Shown: positions 1-9,500 of the stretch, in pieces
Position numbering within the stretch: position 1 is the stretch's first letter
Layout of the letters: the number at the start of each line of letters is the position of its first letter
Source of the DNA: Hepatocystis sp. ex Piliocolobus tephrosceles
Taxonomy: Eukaryota > Apicomplexa > Aconoidasida > Haemosporida > Plasmodiidae
DNA: 12,945 bases
NCBI GenBank assembly: GCA_902459845.2
Contig: CABPSV020000110.1
Span: forward strand, 16,199 to 29,143
Direction of reading: 5' to 3'
Made by a program: the position numbers and the translations under genes
The notes under the pieces: generated by a model
Told to the model about the DNA's origin: nothing
Database searches by the model: none
What the model saw: only the letters and a program-made list of their open reading frames with translations

Positions 1-20
1 AAAAAAAAAAAAAAAATAAA

Positions 21-68
<48 letters not shown>

Positions 69-193
69 ACATGCAAAAGAAAAAAAAAAAAAAAAAAAAA
101 AAAAAAACACATAAGCGCAAGTAAGGTGAAAAAAAACACATGTACAAAACAAAAGATATATAAAGCATAAAAAACTGTTCAACATGTGCTTAC
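1..193. other. A/T-homopolymer edge; probable continuing intron of the kinesin gene
   Basis: On the plus strand this is almost entirely poly(A), with runs at about 1-67 and 79-107. On the minus strand it therefore reads as long poly(T). It lies immediately after a good minus-strand splice donor (GTAAGC at 193-188). A poly(T)-rich stretch is typical of the 3' part of a Plasmodium intron, so I infer that this is the start of a kinesin intron whose acceptor lies beyond the left edge. No acceptor at a sensible distance is visible: the only nearby CAG, at 177-175, would make an intron of only 19 nt. If the donor is not used, the kinesin frame stops at TGA 181-179. Confidence 0.5.
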
Positions 194-1858
194 ACTCTTC
201 TGGCTTAATTTAGGATTAAAACAAAAAATAAGGCAAACCCCACAAGTTTTTTGAATGTAATTAAAAAGCACTTTACACAAAACACTTTGACGTTTGTCGG
301 ACTCATCTAAATTGCCCATCTGTCAAACAAAACAGAATGGCATTTTTTATTAGGACAAATAAAAAGGTGTAGAATTTCAGTTGTTACTTGTTTTGTTAGT
401 GGCACGATTTATGTTGCTTATGTTACTGCAACTATATTTGTACTACTTACGTACTAATTTTTATACTCTCAAAAATGACTAGCTGCCTATTTTGTACTTT
501 GTACTTTGTATTTTGTATTTTGTACTTTGTATTTTGTATTTTGTACTTTGTATTTTGTATTTTGTACTTTGTATTTTTTTTTTTTTTTTTTTTTTTAAAA
601 AGCGCTACCTGCATTTTTCTAAGCATTTTATTCAAAGAGGTTAGTGAAGAGTTTAAAAATTTACTTGAGGTTTTATTATTTCGATTTTCATTTTTATTAA
701 TGTTAAATTCTTCTCTCTCACAACCAACAAGATCAACTAAGGTGAGTACCCCATTGTATTCTTGAACGGTTTTTATTCCATTAGTTATATATTTATCACA
801 TACGTTTACGAAAAATTGAATAATAGCATGTGACCTACTTGACCTGAAGAACAAGCAGTTATAAAATATGGACATATGATTGTGTAATATGGCTGACTGA
901 GTAGATGAGTGGATTAGGGTGGGGTGTCCGTTTTTTTTTTTACCTAATGTTTTGCGATGTAGCTTCAACATTTCTCAAAAGATAAGCCGCGTCAATCATT
1001 TTTTTTGCAGTTTCGTAATTTTTAATATGAACAACTTTATAAGAATATTTTATAGTTTTTAAGTAGTGTTCATTAGTATAAAATTGATTTGTTTCATTTG
1101 TTACATCTTCTGGTATTAAATCTATTAGCATATCTCCGATAATTTCATATATACTCAAATAAACAGAATTTTTTTTATTTTTCGAAGCACATATTTTATA
1201 TAAGTGGTAAACAAAGTGATATAAAATGCCATGTTCTTTATCAGACCCAAACAATGTATATGTTTTCCCACTACCTGTCTGACCATATGTTATAATAGTT
1301 TCCATATAACCATTACAAACATTATTTATCATTAAATGTCCACCTATTTTTTTAAATACTATTTCGTTACTATCATTTTCATTAAAAACTACATCAAAGT
1401 TATACTTTTCTATTTCAAAATTTTTATGAAAATATAAAACAGTGTCATTATTGGGATCCGTATGTAATGTTGATTCTTCGTTTGAATTCAATTTTCTTAT
1501 TCTCACTACTACATTTTCTAATCTATTTTTATTTTGTTCAGTACATTCTTTGTTACTTCTTATTTTATTATTAATATTTTTTAAATTGTGTCTATCTGTA
1601 TGAATGTGCGACACAAGTAGAGTAATAAGTTAAAAAAAAGAAAAACAAAGCAACAATATAACAATATAACAATATAACAATATAACAATATAACAATATA
1701 ACAATATAACAATATAACAATATAACAATATAACAATATAACAATATAACAATATAACAATATAACAATATAACAATATAGCAATATAAGAATATAACAA
1801 TGTAACAATATAACAATGTAACAATGTAAATAACAGGGAAGTGATACAAGCTGTAGTA

Positions 1859-1898
<40 letters not shown>

Positions 1899-2163
1899 TG
1901 ACTGTGTATATGTGTCTATATAGCTACTCTGTTTTTATATTTATTCTGCCTTTTATATATTTTATATGTTTTATAGCTGCCTTATATGAATAAATATATA
2001 ATTACATAAGCTATGATTTGGTTTGGTCGTATATGTACATAAAAAATATATGTATAGAGCTATGTGAGTTTATTTATTTATTTATTTTTTTTTTTTTTTT
2101 TGTTAGCTAACCGAATATTGGTTTTGACAATGCCACTGATTCGCTATATGCTCTTTTATGCAT
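194..2163 (-). CDS. Divergent kinesin motor-domain protein (spliced, 3' end outside window)
   Basis: This encodes a kinesin-type ATPase motor domain, expected to bind ATP and microtubules; the kinesin family is not assignable. Exons on the minus strand are 2163-2112 (tentative), 1595-944, 843-609 and 319-194. All junctions are GT/AG and in phase, giving 355 codons in the window. Using that numbering, the first motor strand VVVRIRKLN is at 46-54. The P-loop GQTGSGKT is at 122-129. Switch I NIRSSRSH is at 233-240 and is split by an intron. Switch II DLVGCE is at 272-277, where most kinesins have DLAGSE. The helix usually reading INKSL is LNSSL (298-302). The usual PYR-SKLT loop is reduced to KRQSVLCKVL (322-331). 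GVCLIFCFNP (340-349) matches the late strand normally ending in NVSP. Nucleotide-site motifs are intact while the microtubule-facing motifs are degenerate. The last helix (usually ETLSTLRFA) is only begun, so either an exon follows to the left or the protein ends at TGA 181-179. The gene faces away from the INTS7-like gene. Confidence 0.85.
320..608 (-). other. Kinesin intron containing a 21-bp tandem repeat
   Basis: The donor is CAG|GTAGCG (GT at 608-607) and the acceptor is TTTGACAG (AG at 321-320); 289 nt, phase 0. The exon after it restores the late motor-domain sequence (RQSVLCKVL ... GVCLIFCFNP), which supports the join. The intron carries a long poly(T) tract, seen as poly(A) on the minus strand, and a 21-bp repeat. 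Confidence 0.88.
493..577. repeat. 21-bp tandem repeat in a kinesin intron
   Basis: About four units built from GTACTTTGTATTTTGTATTT, followed directly by a T run at 574-596. It lies wholly within the intron 320-608. It is open in several frames, but the resulting peptides are simple repeats and not genes. Confidence 0.9.
844..943 (-). other. Kinesin intron splitting switch I
   Basis: The donor is AG|GTAAAA (GT at 943-942) and the acceptor is TTCTTCAG (AG at 845-844); length 100 nt, phase 2. Joining restores the contiguous NIRSSRSH switch I motif, which is strong evidence that both boundaries are right. Without splicing, the frame stops a few bases after the donor. Confidence 0.92.
1652..1828. 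repeat. AACAATAT octamer array, about 22 copies
   Basis: An 8-bp unit repeated almost perfectly, with a few G substitutions only near the right end (about 1780-1828). It lies in the inferred first kinesin intron. All three minus-strand frames through it are open but encode only a Tyr/Ile/Val/Leu/Cys repeat, so these are not genes. Confidence 0.95.
1864..1895. repeat. (TA)n microsatellite
   Basis: Uninterrupted alternating AT, about 16 dinucleotides, just upstream (minus-strand sense) of the octamer array in the inferred intron. Confidence 0.95.
2112..2163 (-). other. Tentative first coding exon of the kinesin gene
   Basis: The exon beginning at 1595 has no usable ATG before the first motor strand; upstream in its frame there is a stop (TAA) at about 1629-1627. 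An upstream exon is therefore needed. Here ATG 2163-2161 opens 17 codons, MHKRAYSESVALSKPIF, plus one base, followed by a GT (GTTAGC) at 2111. The single leftover base joins in phase with AT at 1595-1594 to give Asp. The stretch is noticeably less AT-rich than its flanks, as Plasmodium exons are. The donor is not the commonest form, and a different upstream exon cannot be excluded. Confidence 0.35.
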
Positions 2164-2327
2164 TTCAGAAATATAAAAGTAGTAAAAAAAAAAAAAAAAA
2201 TAAATAAAATAAAAAAGTTGAACAGTATCTTTATTTTTATCTTTATTTTTTACTTTTTTTTATTCATTTTATAAAAATATAGAACAAGTTCCCACCCCAT
2301 TAACAATTCACTTATCCATTAAAAAAA

Positions 2328-2328
<1 letters not shown>

Positions 2329-2370
<42 letters not shown>
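2329..2370. repeat. (TA)21 microsatellite
   Basis: Uninterrupted TA dinucleotide run of 42 bp in the divergent intergenic region. Confidence 0.95.
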
Positions 2371-2371
<1 letters not shown>

Positions 2372-2703
2372 GTATTATGCTTTTTTACGTTTTTAATAAA
2401 AGTATAAAATATAATGTTATTTTATTTTTTTTTTTAGTACTATGCCGTTAATGTTTACCATATTCCTCACTTTTTTTCTCCTTTTTTTTCTTTTTTTTTT
2501 TTACATTTTACGTAATTATGCAGTTATATCTAATATTATAATTATAATTGTTGTTTAAATGTAAATATATATATATATATATATATACGTATTTGTGATT
2601 TATTTGTTCGTTTATTTTTATGTATATCTTATTTTCTATTTGTAAATAAATGTGACAAAATTTTTGTGTTAAAAGTTTGTTAAAAGTTTGTTAAAAATTT
2701 GTT

Positions 2704-2706
<3 letters not shown>

Positions 2707-2737
<31 letters not shown>
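2707..2737. repeat. Long poly(T) tract
   Basis: A run of about 31 T residues in the intergenic region, preceded by three spaced copies of a GTTAAAAGTTTGTTAAA-like motif at about 2667-2705. Confidence 0.9.
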
Positions 2738-2738
<1 letters not shown>

Positions 2739-2810
2739 ACCGAAGGAATAAAGTTTAAAGGGATAAATTCATATGCATATACATTTATATATATATGTAC
2801 ATATGCGAGA

Positions 2811-2836
2811 AACTTGCAAATAACATTTGCCAAGTT
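2811..2836. promoter_or_regulatory. Imperfect palindrome, possible regulatory site
   Basis: AACTTGCAAAT, a short centre, then ATTTGCCAAGTT: the arms pair over 11 bp with one bulged C. It stands out from surrounding AT repeats because it is not simple sequence. It lies roughly midway between the two divergent genes. A role in transcription factor binding is speculation. Confidence 0.25.
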
Positions 2837-3387
2837 AGTAATCGAAACAGGCACAATTTCTTATAATTTATATTCGATTTGTATGTCGGTTCATATATGT
2901 ATACTTGTTTAATTTTTCTTTTTAAAAAAAATCATAAACTTAAATGTTTTTTTTTTTAAAAGTCAAATATTTACGTGTTTTAGTAACAAGTCGCCGTCAT
3001 CAAATATATATTAATATGTTATGTATACATATAGCCACATTTACATATATATAGTTATGTTTACATATATATTTATATATTTACTCCGTTTCGCCTTTTT
3101 ACCGCTTATTAATTGTTGACAAAGTAAAACTTAAACAAATTTTCAGCAAATTTATAAAAAAAAAAAAAAATAAAATAAATTCTTACAATAAACAAATAGA
3201 GAAGATTAAACAAATTTCTTTTATAAATATAGGATATATATATATATATATATATATACACCTTTACTCACATAATGATACATGTGTGTATGTACAACAC
3301 ACGTATATGCGTGTGTTAGTACCTTTTATTTAACTTGTTATATATTTGTTTATATGTGTATATGTTTTAACATTTTACTCGCATATT

Positions 3388-3458
3388 CGTTCATACGTTC
3401 ATACGTTCATCCGTTCATACGTTCATCCGTTCATACGTTCATCCGTTCATTCGTTCAG
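3388..3458. repeat. CGTTCATA/CGTTCATC octamer array
   Basis: Eight full 8-bp units plus a partial ninth, with alternation of the last base (A or C, one T). It lies about 100-170 bp upstream of the INTS7-like start codon, followed by TTTTTG units and a T run at about 3492-3513. It is probably transcribed as part of the 5' leader. Confidence 0.92.
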
Positions 3459-3560
3459 TTGCTTGTTTTTTGTTTTTGTTTTTGTTTTTTCTTTTTTTTT
3501 TTTTTTTTTTTTTATATTATATTATAGTATTTTATTAATTTTATTGATACATACAATAAA

Positions 3561-6500
3561 ATGAAAAACGAACGACATGTGGGGACTAATGTTAGTGCTG
3601 AACTGAACAATCAAAAAGTAAATATGAAACTAAATAAGGACACATGTAGTAATATAAATAAAAAAGAAATAAAACAGAATAATCTGAATGATAATAATAT
3701 AGTGAGTAATTGTATGCATAAAAAAACGATTAAATCAGAATATAACAAAAATGGGAATGTAAAAAATATAATAACAAATGTAAATAAACCAGTAACAATT
3801 ATATCTCAAAATGTTATTAATAATAATACTACTACAACTGAACGTTATAATAATAACCATAATAATAGCCATAGTCATAACCATAGCAATAACGAAGCTA
3901 TGAAATATGATGCAAATTTTTATCTTATTATGAATACATTAGCAAACACAATTATAAATATTGAAATAAGATATCAACAGATAAATAATCTTTTTTTTTT
4001 TATAAACGAAAAAAAACAAAATTTGGATATATTTTTAAATGTAAAACGAAGTTTAAAAAATTTTAATTCTTCACTAACATGTTTATTAAAAAATATACTT
4101 ATATTGTCACATATTATTTATTTTGAAAATATAGAAGAACAAAAGTTATTAAATTCAAAAAGTATTAGTAATATAAAAAACATATTATATACAAATAATG
4201 TTAGTAATATAAAAGATTATAGTGTTATATATAATTGTATTATTTTTTTTATTCAAATAATTAATTTGAGTGGACATTCAGGAGTTAAAAGTTTTACATA
4301 TTTTCAACTTCTTCGAAACATCCCCAAATGTAATAAACTTTATTTTTGCGATTTTTCTTTTATAAAAGAAAAATATAAAGAATATTTTTGTATAATACAA
4401 AATAATGAAATAGTTTATATAAAAGATTATATTACTATGAATATAATAAATTTATTAAATAATCAAAACAAATTAATAAATATATATGGATTTAAGTTAT
4501 GTTATATATTTATTAAAAAAGTTAGTCAATGTAATTATATAATAAATATATTAATCAAAATAATTATAAAACAAATAAATTATTATGAATTTGTTCATGC
4601 ATTTTCTATTTTTATTTTATTAATACCTTTTTTAAGTCATGATGTTTTATTTTATTTAATTAGAATATTGTATAAGTACCTATTAATAATGCCAGGTAAA
4701 AAAAAACATATATCCTTACTTATGTTTCCTTCTTCAAATAATTTAAAAAACTTTGACATAAATAATAAATTGGATGCAACAAAAACTAACATAGACAAAG
4801 ATAAAAATATAAATACAGTCAGTACAATTATTGATAACAAAAGTGAAAAACAAAAAGTATATGGGGAATATACAATACCAAATAACAATGTACATGATAT
4901 ATATTTTAATGATATTAAAAAAAATATGAACAAAAAAAAAAAAAAAAAAAAAAAAAGTAACACACCTAACATAGTTAGTCATATTTTAAATAATCACTTT
5001 AAATATACAGGATGTATATTTTTCAGTAAAATTGCAAATAAAATAAATGAATTGCATATATATATTAGTTATTATTTATTTAAAAAATATTGGAAAGTTA
5101 TAAATAATTTTTGTTGTAATTGCGAGTGTGACTGTAACTGCGAGTGTGAATTCGAGTGTAACTGCGAGTGTAACTGCGAGTGTAACTGCGAATGTAACTG
5201 CGAATGTAACTGCGAATGTAATTGTGGCATAATCCCCATTTTGGATAACTACTTTTATAGCACTACTTTACTATGTGTTTATAACGATTTCTTATTAAGT
5301 TTGCAAATTATTATATTAAAGTTTTTATTAACTAATGTACCAAAAAAAATAATGAAAACAAAAAAAATTATGTACTTTGCATTAAGAAGTTTATTATTTT
5401 TAATAAAAAAAAAAAAAATATACCCTACTTTTGATAATTTATTATTATTAAATAATTATAAAAAAAAATATTTTGAACCAGCTAGCTATTTTTATAATCT
5501 TTACTTTTTTTTTATTTATACTGTTAATAATTATGAACTGTTAAGGTGGTTTAATTGTATACCGCTCGATTGTGATTTGACTATGCTTGTATTTGTTCAG
5601 ATCCTTTACAAATTTTTGAAGGTGGATCTTAAAATGTGTCAAACTATTACTACTACAACTGCTAGTAGTAACATAAAGCAACAGAAAAAAAAAAAAAAAA
5701 AAAACATCAATTCGGTTAATCATTACATTGTTAATTGTGCTAATATAAATGGTAACTATGTCAGTCAAAATGCCAAAAATGTGTTTCCTAATGTAAGCAT
5801 TATGTACTCTGATTTGTTCATTAACAATTTTTTATATTTTCTTAAAAATGCGAATTCAAATAAAAAGTTAGATATATACTATTTTGGAAAACTAACATCA
5901 AAACAAAAAAATATATATGTACAGGAAAATCAATTAAATAATGAAACGGATAATTCGTTAGATAGTAAAAGTGATGGTATAAAAGAAATTGAAAAGGAGC
6001 TAGCCAAATTAAATCAATACGAAATTTCAAAACAACAAATAAAAAATTATGAACAAGTCATAAAAAATAATGATTTTTTACAAACAAATGAACAATGTAT
6101 GGACAGTCAAGAACAAGGAAAGTTTTGTTTTGTCCTTAATATTGACAGTAAAAAAGGAAAAAACGAGGATAAAGAAGATTATAATGATGAGATGAGTCAC
6201 ACACGAAATAAAAATTTATATAAAAACAATAAATTACGAAAAGAATTAATACAATGTGGTCATACACGAAACAATAAAAACGGACGTATGTTAAGCGAAG
6301 GAAACAACAACAATAACACAATTAACGACATTAATATAAATTCCTTTTTTGAAAGGGTAGTACAACTAGCGAAAGAAAATGAACAAAATGATAACGTAAA
6401 CATAAAACAGCTAAATATACTTTTAAAAATAAAAAAAAATAAAAAAAATAATGATAATAATAATGCAAAATTAAAAAAAAAAGATAATTTGACTAAAAAT

Positions 6501-9500
6501 GTTGATATTTTTGAAAATATTTGGAACAATAATAACGAACAGAATTATAATAATATAACGATGAGTAGTAACACACCTCCTATTAACTATATCGAAACAA
6601 ATAAAAAACAGGAGGTAAATAAAAATATACATATTAACCTTAACAATCATCTTTGTAACAACAAACAGATTAATAAAAAAGGCGTGAACGATAACATGTC
6701 TAATGTACAAAACTATGAAGGTAGTAGTAATTTTTCACATAACGTCACAAACCAACAAAGCGAAAAAAAAGGAAAAAGAGAGAAAAGTCAAAAAAGGGGA
6801 AAAAGCCAAAGAAGGGGAAAAAGCCAAAGAAGGGAAAAAAGCCAAAGAAGGGAAAAAAGCCAAAAAAATGAAATAAGCAAAATGAGCAAAACTAAAAATG
6901 TACGTAAAAAAGAAAGAATAGAGTTAAAAAACCTTTTTTTACTCCATTGTTATAACATATTAAAAACGAATAAAATAAATCTGTCAAATTTGATTAGTGA
7001 ACATATGTTTGAGCATGACTATTTTTTTAAAAATGACTTCTTGAAAACATTTAAAGAACAAATTAAAAAAAAAAAAATTAAAATGAAACGTGTTAAGAAT
7101 GTGGATAATGTAAATGTGGGTAATGTAAATGTGGGTAATGTAAATGTGGGTAATGTAAATGTGGGTAATGTAAATGTGGGTAATGTAAATGTGGGTAATG
7201 TAAATGAGGAGGAACGAAGGAGAAAAAATGAAAATAATAAAAAAAATGAAAATAATAAAAAAAATTACGAACAACCTAATGGATATAATGACCGTGATGA
7301 GTGTAACAACAAAACTTATAATACCTATGAAGGCATTAGTAACAATAAATTAAACAAAATAAGTAATCATACTTTGAATAAAATTATGTTTATCAGCATA
7401 TTATGTTTTTTGTACAATTATAGCAACATAACAATATTACAGCAAGTTATATTGAAATGTTTAACACTTTTATCTAACTATATAATATATAAAGAAGATT
7501 TAAAAAAATATAAACAAATATTTCATTATTACTTTTTGAAATTTATTAAAAAAGATATATCAATAAATAAATTTATAAAAGAAAATAATAAAACGAATTC
7601 TAACATAAATAAAATAAATTATTATAAGGATTATATTTTTGAAAAGAAAAATATGGATAATAATTTTTCTGTACCTGTTTTTAATAAACATATGAAAATT
7701 AATAAATACAAACATGTAGTATCAGATCATAATTTATATTTTACCACTCAAGACAATCGAAGTGAGGTTATTCCATTATCTCATGGCTTGTTCGTGTGGT
7801 CTAATCGCAATAATAAAAGTAGGAGTAATGGTAGGAGTATTGGTAGGAGTATTGGTAGGAGTATTGGTAGGAGTAGTGGTAGGAGTAGTGGTAGGAGTAT
7901 TGGTAGGAGTAGTGGTAGGAGTAGTGGTAGGAGTAGTCGTAGGAGCAGTGTTAGGAGTAGTCATAGGAGCAGTGTTAGGAGTATTGGTAGGAGTAATGGT
8001 AATTTTAAGACGTATTTACGTTTTTTGCGATATAATAATAGTATAATATATAAAAAAAATGAGGATGAATTTTTTTTTTTTAAAAATAACAATAAAAATA
8101 TAACAAATTATATATATATTTATTTTATTAATATTATTAATAAGTTAAGCAAAAATAATAAAAATAGTAATATAACAGAATGGTTATTTAAAATATTTTA
8201 TAAAAATAAATATGTACAATTCTTTGATTTATTTTTTCTTTTCGATAGAAATAGAATGTATATGATTTTGAGGGATCCTTTTTTTTTTTTAATTAAAAAA
8301 ATGAAAGAAAAACGTGATATTACAGAGTGTATTGATAAGTACAATATCACCCAAAGGTGTATCAACAACAACACTCACAAACATAACACTCACAAACATA
8401 ACACTCAAAAACACAACACTCAAAAACACAACATTAATAACAAAAATAATCCACAAACAGATGAAAAGAAAAAAAGTGATAACAAGGATGATAGTTACCG
8501 TAGTGATTACTTTTATATGATCAGACAAGAATTTTTCGAAACTTTTTATTTTTTTCAACCTAATAAAAAATATTACAGAAACGTCAAATTGCTTTTTTAT
8601 TTCTCTCTTTTTAATTTGTTTAAAAGTCAAAAAATAATAAATTTATTTAGGGAAAAATGCTTATTATTTTTACACATAGTTTGTGACATTTTTTTTCAGA
8701 AAAACAAAAAAAAAAAAAAAACAAAGGTTTTTTTTGTTACTACTTCCGGGGAGAAAGAAAAAAATAAAGCACAGAATGAGAACAAAAAACAAAGGGAAAA
8801 TGATAATAATGAAAAAATAATGGAAGACAAAAAAAAAAAAAATAAAATAAAAAAAAACGACAAGCATGATGATGATGATGATTTAAAAACTACCAACTCT
8901 TTAATCTTAAACCTTAAATTGGATAAAAATTTTAATAATAACAAACTTAATGTCGTCGAAAGTGAGGAAAATAGAAAAGACTATAATTTTTTATGTAATA
9001 ATAAAAACTACCTGAATCGTACAGGTAATAATTCAACATATTCAAACAAAACGTTCATTGATCAATCATTGTCATATAACATATGTACATTATCAAATAA
9101 TTACTTAGACAACTTAATAGAAATCAGAGACAACAAATCAGAGTCTATTTCAGAGGAAACAACTGAGTCTGATCAAATTACTGACGAATGTTTTTCTTTT
9201 CTTTCACCTGTGTCAAGTGGACCTATTAAAAAAAAAATTGCAAAAATTTATAGGGACCTGTACAATTCAGAAAATATAAAAAAAATAAAAAATATAATTA
9301 TAAACATTGAAAAAAATAAATATGAACAAACTAATTTTTCTTTTTTTTATTTATACAGAATAGGAATTTATTGTATGAATTTTGGTTTTTTTAAGTATAG
9401 CTGTAAAATATTTACTCGAATTTTGTTTTTAGTTACTAACAAAGATATAAAATTATGGTGTAAAATTTTGTTAGATTATTCTAAGTTTTTTAATGTAAAA

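Larger units (their letters stand above)
1596..2111 (-). other. Kinesin intron 1 (tentative), with octamer and TA repeats
   Basis: The 3' boundary (acceptor CATACAG at 1602-1596) is well supported because the next exon must start close to it. The 5' boundary depends on the tentative first exon. At 516 nt the intron would be long for this gene. It contains about 22 copies of an 8-bp repeat and a (TA)n run. Confidence 0.45.
2164..3560. promoter_or_regulatory. Divergent intergenic region between kinesin and INTS7-like genes
   Basis: About 1.4 kb separates the two start codons of divergently transcribed genes, so it should hold both promoters and 5' leaders. I see no coding exon, tRNA or other RNA gene. 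Contents include (TA)n runs at 2329-2370, about 2563-2587 and 3235-3256, T runs at 2089-2101 and 2707-2737, and an 8-bp array at 3388-3458 in the probable leader of the downstream gene. No transcription start or TATA element can be distinguished in such AT-rich DNA. The promoter role is inferred from gene arrangement alone. Confidence 0.5.

Noticed and set aside
475..765. Plus-strand 96-codon frame overlapping the kinesin
   Set aside because: It is antisense to a well-supported kinesin exon and otherwise consists of the intron repeat and poly(T).
1612..1614. GTG as the start codon of the kinesin exon
   Set aside because: GTG is not a normal start in this kind of eukaryote; a splice acceptor at 1597-1596 explains why the open frame has no ATG.
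1652..1828. Possible CRISPR array from regularly repeated units
   Set aside because: There are no spacers; it is a plain tandem octamer in a eukaryotic genome.
1581..1865. Three overlapping minus-strand open frames encoding Tyr-Cys-Tyr-Ile-Val repeats that look like membrane peptides
   Set aside because: They are all three frames of the same 8-bp repeat; an octamer array without a stop codon is open in every frame. They fall in an inferred intron.
3282..3527. Plus-strand frames upstream of the INTS7-like gene, including Ser-Tyr-Val-His-Thr-Phe-Ile-Arg repeats
   Set aside because: They are made by the CGTTCAT octamer array and T run; the composition is not coding-like and they end just before the real start.
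6984..7274. Minus-strand frame with repeated Thr-His-Ile-Tyr-Ile
   Set aside because: It is the reverse complement of the VNVGN repeat; a shadow of the coding exon.
7762..8046. Plus- and minus-strand alternative frames rich in Gly-Val or Thr-Pro repeats
   Set aside because: These are shadows of the 12-bp Arg-Ser repeat in the INTS7-like exon; their length comes only from the repeat lacking stops.
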